Assembly: GCF_900114465.1 (NCBI RefSeq)
Contig: NZ_FOTD01000008.1
Coordinates: 48,670-112,669 of the forward strand
Origin: Trichococcus palustris
Lineage (GTDB): Bacteria > Bacillota > Bacilli > Lactobacillales > Aerococcaceae
Length of the DNA: 64,000 nt
Direction: 5' to 3'
Positions within the stretch are counted from its first letter, which is position 1. Each line of letters opens with the position of its first letter. A program made the translations under genes and the position numbers. The notes beneath the pieces were generated by a model. The model was not told the DNA's origin. It worked only from the letters and a program-made list of their open reading frames with translations, and did not search any database. Below, piece by piece: positions 1 through 7,900 of this stretch.

Positions 1-444
1 GCTTTGGCCGTTTTGAATGATGCAGTCAAAAAAGGTGGCGTAATGGCATGTAGCCATGTCGGCGGACTTTCGGGTTCGTTCATTCCTGTATCGGAAGACC
101 ACCGTATGATTGATGCTGCGGCAGCAAACCAAATCAGTCTGGACATGTTATTGGCGATGACTGCCATCTGTTCTGTAGGGTTGGACATGATCGCCATCCC
201 TGGTGATACTCCTGCAACGACAATCGCTGCCATGATCGCTGACGAAGCTGCAATCGGGGTTCAAAACCACAAAACAACTGCGGTGCGCGTGATTCCAGCA
301 ATCGGCTGTGAAGTAGGCGACTTCGTTGAATTTGGTGGATTACTGGGACGCGCTCCTGTAATGCCGGTCCACAAGGAAAGCTCTGCTGACTTCATCAATC
401 GTGGCGGACGCAGTCCGGCACCGATCCATTCATTCAAAAACTAA
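1..444 (+). CDS. UPF0210 (DUF711, PFL family) protein, C-terminal part
   Basis: The 5' end lies outside the window; the reading frame is open from base 1 to the TAA at 442-444, giving about 147 C-terminal residues. The family is recognised from [16 protein letters not shown], the glycine/alanine-rich stretch with [15 protein letters not shown], and the ending [16 protein letters not shown]0210 proteins are about 450 residues long and usually follow a small ACT-domain UPF0237 gene, which would lie to the left. The molecular function of the family is not established. A strong intrinsic terminator follows within 10 nt, so this is the last gene of its transcript. Confidence 0.85.
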   Translation, partial: ALAVLNDAVKKGGVMACSHVGGLSGSFIPVSEDHRMIDAAAANQISLDMLLAMTAICSVGLDMIAIPGDTPATTIAAMIADEAAIGVQNHKTTAVRVIPAIGCEVGDFVEFGGLLGRAPVMPVHKESSADFINRGGRSPAPIHSFKN

Positions 445-452
445 TCATAATA

Positions 453-492
453 AAAGAGAGGCTGGGACAATAATGTCCTAGCCTCTCTTTTA
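453..492 (+). terminator. Rho-independent terminator of the UPF0210 gene
   Basis: AGAGAGGCTGGGAC and GTCCTAGCCTCTCT pair around an AATAAT loop, followed by TTTTA. It begins 9 nt after the stop codon. Confidence 0.9.
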
Positions 493-605
493 TTGCCTGA
501 CAATTAATCGTAACCGTATTCCAAAAACAGACGCTCGAGTGATTCGGTTCTGAACGCTTTTTGTCTCACTCTCTTTGTTTCTCGAAATGATTACTACGAG
601 AATCT

Positions 606-1187
606 TTAGTCGGTCAATAAAACTCCTTGGACCAATCCTGTCATTGCCAGTCGGAACGCTTTTTTGTAGTTTTTTCGTTCTTCAAGAACTTGAAGGAGCG
701 GTAAATAGGTTAGGTAGATGCAATTTGCCACTTGTGTGAGTTCCTCATCTGACCGGCTGCTGCATTCCGGAATGCGTTCCATCAATTTTTTGAACATAAA
801 AATGAAGCTATCCTTGATTACGGAGAGATTTGGGTAGTCTTCTGGACTTACTTGATAGAGTATCATGGCGTGATAATCCTCTTGTTCCCACAGTTCCAGG
901 CAATAGTCCCATATGTGATCGAGAGTGAGTGCTTGTTCCTGATCAAAGCGGTTAAGGTAGGCTCTTGCATGATTACAGAGGGGTGTGAACAATTCATTGA
1001 TGAGCGCTTCTTTATTCTCAAAATGATTGTATACCGTTTTTCGTGCAACATCCGCCTGCGATGAGATTTCCTCCAGACTGACACTAAGCGATCCTTTTGC
1101 ACAGATGAGTTCAGCCGCAACGGCGAGGATATCATGGTGGGTCTTATCGCGTCTTTTCATTGTCCGTGATTTTGCAGGATTTTCCAT
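606..1187 (-). CDS. TetR/AcrR family transcriptional regulator
   Basis: About 193 residues. The N-terminal helix-turn-helix spans roughly residues 15-60, with the TetR pattern LEEISSQADVARKTVYNHFENKEAL; the C-terminal ligand domain is not assignable. The ATG at 1187 is preferred over an in-frame GTG at 1196, because AAGG lies 8 nt before the ATG and the GTG overlaps it. The gene is divergent from an MFS exporter and shares 119 bp with it. That region holds a perfect palindrome next to the exporter ribosome binding site (1279-1292). The arrangement suggests a local repressor of the exporter; the inducer cannot be read from the sequence. Confidence 0.85.
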   Translation of the reverse strand: MENPAKSRTMKRRDKTHHDILAVAAELICAKGSLSVSLEEISSQADVARKTVYNHFENKEALINELFTPLCNHARAYLNRFDQEQALTLDHIWDYCLELWEQEDYHAMILYQVSPEDYPNLSVIKDSFIFMFKKLMERIPECSSRSDEELTQVANCIYLTYLPLLQVLEERKNYKKAFRLAMTGLVQGVLLTD

Positions 1188-1268
1188 CACAATCACCTTT
1201 CGTTATACTTGATTTTATTTCTTTATTAGTTTACAATAAAAAATAACAAAAAGAAAGTACACATAACT

Positions 1269-1292
1269 GTGTAATGTTACACGAATTCGTGT
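1269..1292. promoter_or_regulatory. Overlapping palindromes, candidate TetR operator
   Basis: GTGTAA-TG-TTACAC (1269-1282) overlaps the perfect palindrome ACACGAATTCGTGT (1279-1292), so the two share the ACAC half-site. The second palindrome ends immediately before the AGGAG ribosome binding site of the MFS gene (1294-1298). Placement between the divergent regulator and exporter fits TetR-type repression. Binding itself is inferred. Confidence 0.6.
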
Positions 1293-1306
1293 TAGGAGCT
1301 GTTTTT

Positions 1307-2563
1307 ATGAAAAATGATAAAGTGAAGCCCATACTGCCCATATTTTTTACTGTTTTTATTGATCTTTTAGGTCTGGGCATCATCATCCCGATTTTACCGG
1401 CGGTCATTCTCAACCCTATGGCGGGCTTACTGCCGATAGACTACGACTTTTCGCTGCGAACCATCATCTACGGCTTTTTGATTGCTTCTTATCCGCTCAT
1501 GCAGTTTTTTGGCGCGCCGATGCTGGGTGCTTTCGCTGACCGTATGGGGCGCAGAAAAATTCTCCTCGCTTCCTTGTTAGGGACGTTAGGGGGTTATCTG
1601 TTGATTGCAATCGGGATTCTGACGCAAAACATCTGGCTATTGTTCATCGGCCGTGCAATCGATGGCTTCACGGGCGGAAATATTTCGATTGCTCAGTCTG
1701 CCATTGCCGATATCAGCGATGACTCCAACAGAGCCAAAAACTTTGGCTTGATCGGTATGGCTTTTGGCTTGGGCTTTGTCATCGGACCCTACCTAGGCGG
1801 GAAATTATCTGACCCATCCATTTTGAGTTGGTTCGATTTTGCAACACCCTTTTGGTTTGCCGCAGTGTTGACCGCAATCAATATCCTGATGGTCCTTAAA
1901 CGGTTCCCTGAGACATTGAAAAATAAAAAAACCGGACGCATTGATCCGCTGGCAGGAATCAAGAACATCCGCAAAGCTTTTGAAATCAAAAAAATGCGAA
2001 CCATATTCGCAGTCATCTTTTTGCTGACTGTTGGCTTCAATTTTTTCACGCAGTTTTTCCAAGTCTTTCTGGTAGGGAAATTCCAGTTCAATCAATCTCA
2101 AATCGGCGATTTATTCGCCTACATGGGTATTTGGATTGCAGTGGCACAGGGCGCCTTTTTACGGCCGCTGTCAAAAAGATTTTCACCGATGAAAATCCTG
2201 TCGGTTTCAAGTATCCTGTTGGCGGCTACCTTTCCCTTCCTGCTGCTTCCTGATCAAGCCGGCTGGATTTACGTAATCATCCCCTTCATTGCGATTTTCC
2301 AGGGATTGACGCAACCGAACAGCACGGCGATTGTATCCAGTATGTCCGACCGTTCCTCGCAAGGCGAAATTCTCGGCATCAATCAGTCCATCGTCAGTCT
2401 GGCGCAGGCGCTTCCTCCCATTTTGGCGGCCTTTTTAACCACCATCAACATGAATCTTCCGACCTTGTTTGCAGCCGGTTCGACGTTGGCTGCATGGCTC
2501 GTTTTTGTTTTCGTATTTAAGGGTCCAAATGTTGTTTCGGAGACGGCACAGCAGGGCGAATAG
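1307..2563 (+). CDS. MFS transporter, TetA-like drug exporter
   Basis: About 418 residues with twelve predicted membrane segments. The loop 2-3 signature of drug/proton antiporters is visible as GAFADRMGRRKILL, and the early segment reads FIDLLGLGIIIPILP, typical of TetA(B/C)-like 12-helix antiporters. An upstream ATG at 1274 is rejected: AGGAG at 1294-1298 sits 8 nt before the ATG at 1307. The gene is divergent from a TetR-family regulator and ends at a strong bidirectional terminator. The substrate cannot be deduced, and tetracycline resistance should not be assumed. Confidence 0.85.
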   Translation: MKNDKVKPILPIFFTVFIDLLGLGIIIPILPAVILNPMAGLLPIDYDFSLRTIIYGFLIASYPLMQFFGAPMLGAFADRMGRRKILLASLLGTLGGYLLIAIGILTQNIWLLFIGRAIDGFTGGNISIAQSAIADISDDSNRAKNFGLIGMAFGLGFVIGPYLGGKLSDPSILSWFDFATPFWFAAVLTAINILMVLKRFPETLKNKKTGRIDPLAGIKNIRKAFEIKKMRTIFAVIFLLTVGFNFFTQFFQVFLVGKFQFNQSQIGDLFAYMGIWIAVAQGAFLRPLSKRFSPMKILSVSSILLAATFPFLLLPDQAGWIYVIIPFIAIFQGLTQPNSTAIVSSMSDRSSQGEILGINQSIVSLAQALPPILAAFLTTINMNLPTLFAAGSTLAAWLVFVFVFKGPNVVSETAQQGE

Positions 2564-2580
2564 AGACTTGCATAGATAGG

Positions 2581-2630
2581 AAAAATACCCCGGTTTACCA
2601 GAAGGAAATTCTGATAAACCGGGGTATTTT
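2581..2630. terminator. Bidirectional intrinsic terminator
   Basis: AAAATACCCCGGTTTA and TAAACCGGGGTATTTT form a 16-bp stem with A/T tracts on both sides. It lies between the convergent MFS and permease genes. Confidence 0.92.
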
Positions 2631-2632
2631 CA

Positions 2633-3973
2633 TTAAGCTGCTATTTTTTTCTCGTAGTATTTGTAGCCGATTAAGCAAACCAACAGACAAATCACGATGA
2701 AAATCGGAACATAAGTCGGGTTGGATATAATCCCGCCGACCAAAATGATTGCCGATCCCATGATTCCGAAGACCGGAGCGATCCATCCAAGGAAGGGATT
2801 GGTGATCGTTCCTTCGTTTTTCATACGGATGACTTTCAGGTAAAGCACGACATAGCACAAATAACTGAATACAATCGCAATCTCGCTGATGTCGCCACCG
2901 GCAAGGATGCCCGACTTCTGTGTGAAGTAATGGGCTGCCATCCAAAAAATGGACACGGCAAAGGCAAATTTAGCAGAGGCAGGCGATAGTTGGCTCTTAG
3001 CATCGATTTTTTTGATTGCATCGCTATTCGGCAACATGTTCTTCTCAGCCAATGCTTGCGGCAAACGCAGGATTCCTAAGGTAACCCCGTTGACCACGCC
3101 TAAAATGGCGACCAAGACGAAGGACAGGATAATGCTGCCGCCACGTGGCCCCAGCAAAGCGGTACCCACTGTTGTAGTCGTCGCATCGCCCATAGCGAGG
3201 ATATACTCGGGACCGACGATGGAAACGAGACCGGTAAAGTAGGCCAAGTAAATAGCTAAAACCAATAACGGCCCAATGGTCAAAGCCAGCGGCATCGTCC
3301 GTTTCGGGTTTTTCACCTCATGCGTAATGCTCGTCGCGATGATCCAACCGTCATAGGAGAAGGCCATCGGAGCCAAGGCAGCCAACCAACCCCAACCGAC
3401 ATTCGTTATGGGTACGGCCAATTCTGCCGGTACAACCGGAGCGGGCTCTCTCCAAAAAATGCCGACGATGGCAATCCCGATCAAAGGGATCAGCTTCATG
3501 ATGGTGGCGATATTTTGGAAATAGCCGCCCGACTTCAATGAAAAGTAATTCAGCAAAAAGAAAAAGCAGAGATAGAGCGTTCCGATGAGCACTTGCGTTT
3601 CCAGGGTGTTTGGAATCCCAAAAAGCATGCAAGTATAAATACCGGAAACCCAACTGACGATAGCTACAATCGTCGGGAAGTAAATAAACAGTTGGAACCA
3701 ACCAAAAGCACTCGCGGCTTTTGGTGAAATGAATTCCTCGTAGTAGGCGACAACCCCGCCGGTCTTTTCCGTTCGGCTGGCTAACTCAGTCAGGGTGATG
3801 CTTCCGAAGATGATGCTGAAAGCTCCGATACAAAAGACCAGGATACCCAAAACAACATTCCCGCCGGTTGCCCCCAAAATATCATCCGCTTTAAAGAATA
3901 TACCCGATCCGATGCAGATTCCGACAATCATGGATACTGCGGTAAATAGGCCGTAATGTTTTTCTTTTTCCAT
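2633..3973 (-). CDS. APC-superfamily amino acid permease (SteT/LAT-like)
   Basis: 446 residues and about twelve membrane segments. The N-terminal helix carries MIVGICIGSGIFFKADDIL, the unwound GSGIF substrate-binding motif of APC permeases. The sequence resembles the Bacillus SteT/LAT-type exchangers. TAGGAGC precedes the ATG. The 146-bp leader on this strand contains a TATAAT-like element and a hairpin (4032-4060, stem TTTTGATG/CATCAAAA) without a T tract; no T-box or amino acid riboswitch was recognised. Family is secure; the amino acid transported is not. Confidence 0.85.
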   Translation of the reverse strand: MEKEKHYGLFTAVSMIVGICIGSGIFFKADDILGATGGNVVLGILVFCIGAFSIIFGSITLTELASRTEKTGGVVAYYEEFISPKAASAFGWFQLFIYFPTIVAIVSWVSGIYTCMLFGIPNTLETQVLIGTLYLCFFFLLNYFSLKSGGYFQNIATIMKLIPLIGIAIVGIFWREPAPVVPAELAVPITNVGWGWLAALAPMAFSYDGWIIATSITHEVKNPKRTMPLALTIGPLLVLAIYLAYFTGLVSIVGPEYILAMGDATTTTVGTALLGPRGGSIILSFVLVAILGVVNGVTLGILRLPQALAEKNMLPNSDAIKKIDAKSQLSPASAKFAFAVSIFWMAAHYFTQKSGILAGGDISEIAIVFSYLCYVVLYLKVIRMKNEGTITNPFLGWIAPVFGIMGSAIILVGGIISNPTYVPIFIVICLLVCLIGYKYYEKKIAA

Positions 3974-4119
3974 AGTAAGTGCTCCTAATAAAAAAATTTT
4001 TCAAAAAAATATAACAGACAGAAAGAGAACGTTTTGATGAGCTATACGTTCCCATCAAAAATGATCCTTGCAATTCCGTCTGCTATTATAACATCTAATT
4101 TCCTTTAATCCTATGAATA

Positions 4120-4992
4120 TCAGTGGTCCAAAGGTTCCACATGGACATCCGTTTCAAAAATATTGAAATCAGCCCGCAGTTTCTCTTCGACTGCTTCCGT
4201 AATTTCATGGCTGCGCAAAACCGTCAAGGAAGCATCCAATAAGATAGTGACATCCACATAAACGTTCGCACCGTAGCTGCGCGCCATGATTGTCGCAACT
4301 TGTTCCACATCCGGAATGGATAAAATGGCCTCGCGATATTCCGCCAGGTTGTGCGTTTCAAAACCATCGGATAGCGAAAAGGCGCTTTCGCGGAAAATGT
4401 CGATTGCTGTTTTGATGATGATGATCCCCACGATGACAGCCATGACGCCATCCAGCCAATAGACTCCGATGATGGAACCGAAAATGGCGATGGCTGCGGC
4501 AAAACTGGTCAAAGCATCGCTCAGATTATCTTTTGCCCCAGCAGATAGGCCGCTGCTGTTGATGCGGTTCGCAAGCCGATTATTATAGACGTAAACAGCC
4601 ATCATGATGATGCCCGCAAAGAAGGCGGTCACCCCGGTCACCACATCCGGAGCAGCCGTTTCGCCGGCCGTCAATTTGGAAGCGCTGGAAAACAGGACTT
4701 GCAAGCCGACAACCAACATGATGAAAGATGTCGAGAGACTGGCGATCGTTTCCGCTTTCCAGTGTCCATAAGGGTGATCTTCGTCGGCCGGACGGCGGGC
4801 TATGCGCAGGCCGATCAATATGGCGACGGAAGAGATCACATCCGTGAAGTTATTCAATCCATCTGCGCTAAGGGAGGCAGAGCCGAAGGTGTTACCGATA
4901 AACAGCTTTGCAAACGAGAGGATGATGTACACCACCATGCTGAGACGCGCACCTTGTTCCGCCATTAGTAAATCTTTATATCGTTCGTTCAT
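4120..4992 (-). CDS. Cation diffusion facilitator (CDF) metal exporter, Mn2+-type site
   Basis: About 290 residues from the ATG at 4992; upstream in-frame ATGs (5097, 5082) would add a non-conserved extension, and GGAAG precedes 4992 by about 9 nt. Six membrane segments precede a C-terminal cytoplasmic ferredoxin-like domain ending in DVHVEPLDH. The CDF hallmark HPYGHWKAE follows helix 2. The transport site reads NNFTD in helix 2 and DNLSD in helix 5. It therefore lacks the helix 5 histidine of Zn2+/Fe2+ exporters such as YiiP and resembles Mn2+ exporters of the MntE group. The metal assignment is an inference from these residues. Confidence 0.85.
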   Translation of the reverse strand: MNERYKDLLMAEQGARLSMVVYIILSFAKLFIGNTFGSASLSADGLNNFTDVISSVAILIGLRIARRPADEDHPYGHWKAETIASLSTSFIMLVVGLQVLFSSASKLTAGETAAPDVVTGVTAFFAGIIMMAVYVYNNRLANRINSSGLSAGAKDNLSDALTSFAAAIAIFGSIIGVYWLDGVMAVIVGIIIIKTAIDIFRESAFSLSDGFETHNLAEYREAILSIPDVEQVATIMARSYGANVYVDVTILLDASLTVLRSHEITEAVEEKLRADFNIFETDVHVEPLDH

Positions 4993-5185
4993 GATTGCAT
5001 CTTCCCATCTTGTTATGAAATAGTCAGCCTTATTCCAATGGCAATCCCATCCGCGCAAGCTATGATGAGCAGCACTTTCCATCATTATAGCACTCATCTT
5101 GCAAGGACCGCTAAAAAAGGCAATAGAAGGATTTTACTACATTCCTTTCAGGCTGTCATCAAAAAAATAAATTTTAAGCGGGTTG

Positions 5186-5214
5186 TTTACTTATTAAAAA
5201 TAAGCTGATATAAT
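5186..5214 (+). promoter_or_regulatory. Sigma-A promoter and ribosome binding site of a lost gene
   Basis: TTTACT (5186-5191), a 17-bp spacer and TATAAT (5209-5214), followed by a GGAGGG ribosome binding site at 5246-5251. No start codon in the frame of the downstream tnpB fragment is suitably placed. The element probably belonged to the nitroreductase gene whose 3' end survives at 5996-6145. Confidence 0.6.
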
Positions 5215-5276
5215 GACTTTATTTCGAATTAAGAATATGTCAATCGGAGGGATTTGTCGGCGAAGGGATTCTAGGC

Positions 5277-5813
5277 GTGGATTTGGGCATCCTTTGCCCG
5301 GCTGTCGGCGTAGTCGCCTCCAGCGGGAAGACCCAATTCTTTGGCAACGGCCGACAAAACAAATGCCTGCGGAGGAAATATAAACAACTTCGTCGCGACT
5401 TGGGTAAAAAGAAAAAGCTCACCGCAATCAGGAATATCAATGACAAGGAATCCAGAATCATGCGGGACATCAATCACAAGCTTTCCAGACAGATCATCAC
5501 GTTCGCGGCTGAAAACGGCTGCGGTACCATCCATCTGGAAAAGCTTTCCGGCATCCGTCGGACCTCAAGGCTAAGAGGAAAAAACAAAGCGAACCTGCAT
5601 AGCTGGACCTTCCACGAACTGTCTTCCTTCATCGAATACAAGGCACGCGAACTCGGGATAAAGGTAGTCTACATCAATCCCGAATACACGTCCCAAACCT
5701 GCCCAACGTGCGGGGAGCGCAACAAAGTGAAAGACCGGAACTATAACTGCGGCTGCGGGTATCATTCCCACCGCGACAGGGTCGGCGCCCTGAACATCGC
5801 CAGAACAATCTAA
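5277..5813 (+). pseudogene. tnpB: 5'-truncated TnpB (IS200/IS605 family), RuvC and zinc-ribbon part only
   Basis: About 178 residues corresponding to the C-terminal half of TnpB, which is normally 370-400 residues. All three RuvC elements are present: VDLG at the very start, HLEKLSGI in the middle, and HRDRVGALNIA at the end. A CPTCG...CGCG zinc ribbon precedes the last motif. The N-terminal wedge and recognition domains are gone. The frame stays open upstream to the GGAGGG at 5246 but offers only a GTG at 5277, 25 nt from that site, so expression is doubtful. No TnpA gene is nearby. Read as a deletion remnant, not an active nuclease. Confidence 0.85.
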
Positions 5814-5814
5814 C

Positions 5815-5995
5815 CCAGATGATAACAGTTTGGGTGCCCAAGGGTCTAAGAGACCTGCCTTGGGAGGGGTGATGGCACACCCTAAACTTGAAGCTTGAAC
5901 AAAACAGAAATGGCCTGCGTTCGCTAAGGTATTCAAGAATCCCATCCTGACACCGTAAGGTGTGGGACTTGCGGCTTTAGCCGTGGGAGTGTCAA
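5815..5995 (+). ncRNA. Right end of the TnpB element with candidate omega-RNA (reRNA) scaffold
   Basis: Downstream of tnpB lie compact hairpins ACACC-GTAA-GGTGT (5950-5963) and CGGC-TTTA-GCCG (5972-5983), then GTGGGAGTGTCAA. The end at about 5995 is placed where the nitroreductase frame resumes. In IS200/IS605 elements the guide RNA of TnpB is transcribed from this region and ends a short distance into flanking DNA. The guide here would start in the nitroreductase sequence at 5996. Boundary and RNA nature are inferred from family knowledge. Confidence 0.5.
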
Positions 5996-6145
5996 AATCC
6001 ATTGATCGATGCAGCTGTAGCAGCGGAATGGCATTTGCCTGAAAGCTGGAAATTGCGCGGTCAAATGCCATTCGGTTCTATCGAAGGAGCCGCAGGGGAA
6101 AAAGGATACATGGATGACGAAGCCCGTTTCCGCGTATTTAACTAA
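5996..6145 (+). pseudogene. Nitroreductase family protein, C-terminal remnant
   Basis: The frame 5996-6145 reads NPLIDAAVAAEWHLPESW, then KLRGQMPFGSIEGAAGEKGY and MDDEARFRVFN-stop. This is the conserved C-terminus of the YdgI/Frm2-type nitroreductases (about 200 residues when complete). There is no start codon, and the sequence begins exactly at the right end of the TnpB element. The upstream promoter at 5186-5214 is probably what remains of the 5' side. The gene has therefore been destroyed by insertion followed by deletion. Confidence 0.85.
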
Positions 6146-6170
6146 TCATAAGCAATAAAAAAATTCAAAA

Positions 6171-6206
6171 GGGGACGAACAGATAGCTGTTCGTTGCCTT
6201 TTTTTG
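6171..6206 (+). terminator. Terminator of the former nitroreductase gene
   Basis: ACGAACAG-ATAG-CTGTTCGT stem followed by GCCTTTTTTT. Confidence 0.85.
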
Positions 6207-6253
6207 TTGTCGAATCTACAATAGAAGTAACAAACAAGAAGAGGAGGATTTTT

Positions 6254-7708
6254 ATGGATCGCCAAAAGGATGCGCTTTACTATGCAGGGCTGTTGAAAGA
6301 AAAAAAGGCATCCTCAGAGGAATTGATTGTTGATGCTTTCCGAAAAATAGAAAAAGTAAATCCCCTGTACAATGCCGTCGTGCACACACGCAGAGAAAAA
6401 GCGTTGGCGGAAGCCAAAACGAGAGACTATCGGGACACTTTATTCGGAGGGGTGCCGATCCTGATAAAGGATCTGGGGCAAGATTTAGCGGGAGAACCGG
6501 CTACTTCGGGCTCGCGGCTGCTGAAGAATCATATCGCCCCCCGCACCAGCCACTTCATCGAGGCCGTCGAAAGAGCCGGATTCATCGTCATCGGCCAGAC
6601 CAATACGCCCGAATTCGGATTCAAGAACATTACGGATGCCGCAATCCATGGCCCGGCCAGAAATCCGTTCGACAAAGACCATTCGCCGGGCGGATCCAGT
6701 GGCGGAGCGGCGGCTGCCGTCGCTTCCGATATGGTAGCCATTGCGACAGCGAGTGACGGCGGCGGTTCGATCCGGATTCCGGCGTCATTCACCGGATTGG
6801 TGGGATTGAAGCCGACACGCGGGAGGACACCGGTGGGGCCGGGTTCTTACCGCGGTTGGCAAGGAGCATCCATCAGTTTCGCCCTGACGAAGACGGTCCG
6901 GGATACCGCACTGATGCTGGATGCCTTGCAGACAGTCCAAGCAGCAGCGCCTTTTCAGACGCCATTGTTTTCCGGCAGCTATTTCCGGAATCTGAATACC
7001 GGCAATCGACGCAAATTCCGGATCGCCTATTCGCTGGAATCACCGGTGAAATCCGTCGTCAGCGAAGACGCGAAGCGGGCCGTGATGCAGACGGTATCCT
7101 GCTTGGAATCGCTTGGTTACCAGGTGGAAGAAAAGACACCGGATATTGATGGCATCCACTTGATGGAAGCCTATTATGCGATGAACGGGGCCGAAACGGA
7201 TGCCATGTTGAGGGGCATGGCCAAAGGCCAGGGGAGGGATTTGACGGTCGACGATATGGAACTGGTATCCTGGGCCATCTACCAATACGGCAAGACGGTT
7301 TCCGGCGGAGATTATTCGTTGGCGCTGGGCCTGTGGGACCAGGCGGCAGCTGAAATGGACAGATTCCATGATAGCTATGATCTATTGCTGCAGCCGACCA
7401 CCGCGGATGCTGCACCTCGGATTAATCATGCATTCCAAAGCGAGGAACTGAGAGAGCGGATGCGCAGATCCGACAGCGCAACTGCTGAGGAAAGGAAAGA
7501 AATCGTCTGGAAGATGTTTGAAGAGAGCCTAGGAGTGACCCCCTTTACGCAACAGGCTAACTTGACCGGGCAGCCTGCCATCAGCCTGCCGGTGTATCTG
7601 ACAGCGGCAGGGCTGCCGATCGGCGTGCAATTCACGGCTCCCAAAGGCAAAGAGGATTGGCTGCTGGATATTGCCGCGGTTATGGAAGAAAATGAGCGCT
7701 TCCAATGA
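6254..7708 (+). CDS. Amidase signature family hydrolase
   Basis: 484 residues from the ATG at 6254, which has GAGGAGG 7 nt upstream; an ATG at 6194 would add an unrelated extension reaching into the preceding terminator. The Ser-cisSer-Lys triad is visible as Lys72 (ILIKD), Ser148 in the GGSSGG block and Ser172 in GGGSIRIPAS. The fold matches GatA and stand-alone amidases. No gatC or gatB genes are adjacent, and the C-terminal substrate region differs from GatA, so this is more likely a free amidase than the tRNA amidotransferase subunit. The substrate is unknown. Confidence 0.88.
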   Translation: MDRQKDALYYAGLLKEKKASSEELIVDAFRKIEKVNPLYNAVVHTRREKALAEAKTRDYRDTLFGGVPILIKDLGQDLAGEPATSGSRLLKNHIAPRTSHFIEAVERAGFIVIGQTNTPEFGFKNITDAAIHGPARNPFDKDHSPGGSSGGAAAAVASDMVAIATASDGGGSIRIPASFTGLVGLKPTRGRTPVGPGSYRGWQGASISFALTKTVRDTALMLDALQTVQAAAPFQTPLFSGSYFRNLNTGNRRKFRIAYSLESPVKSVVSEDAKRAVMQTVSCLESLGYQVEEKTPDIDGIHLMEAYYAMNGAETDAMLRGMAKGQGRDLTVDDMELVSWAIYQYGKTVSGGDYSLALGLWDQAAAEMDRFHDSYDLLLQPTTADAAPRINHAFQSEELRERMRRSDSATAEERKEIVWKMFEESLGVTPFTQQANLTGQPAISLPVYLTAAGLPIGVQFTAPKGKEDWLLDIAAVMEENERFQ

Positions 7709-7817
7709 GAGCCGGCATCCTTTTTGCTGTTTGAAAACTAATCCTGTACAACTTCAGGGCAAATGAACACTTTATGGCAAGTGTGTAAGGAATAAAATCT
7801 TGTGCCTATGCAGGCTA

Positions 7818-7845
7818 TTGACTGTTTTGAAAAATGGATTATAAT
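7818..7845 (+). promoter_or_regulatory. Promoter of kup
   Basis: TTGACT (7818-7823), 16-bp spacer, TATAAT (7840-7845). No c-di-AMP riboswitch structure was recognised in the leader of about 50 nt. Confidence 0.75.
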
Positions 7846-7900
7846 TAGGTGTTTTTACAAATGAAAGAGATAATTCATACCTACATTGGAGGAGAAAAAA

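Noticed and set aside
4032..4060. TTTTGATG/CATCAAAA hairpin in the permease leader as an attenuator
   Set aside because: No T tract or alternative pairing partner was found; mentioned only in the permease entry.
7709..7900. c-di-AMP riboswitch for kup
   Set aside because: The promoter lies only about 50 nt before the gene, leaving no room for the known riboswitch, and none of its conserved blocks is seen.
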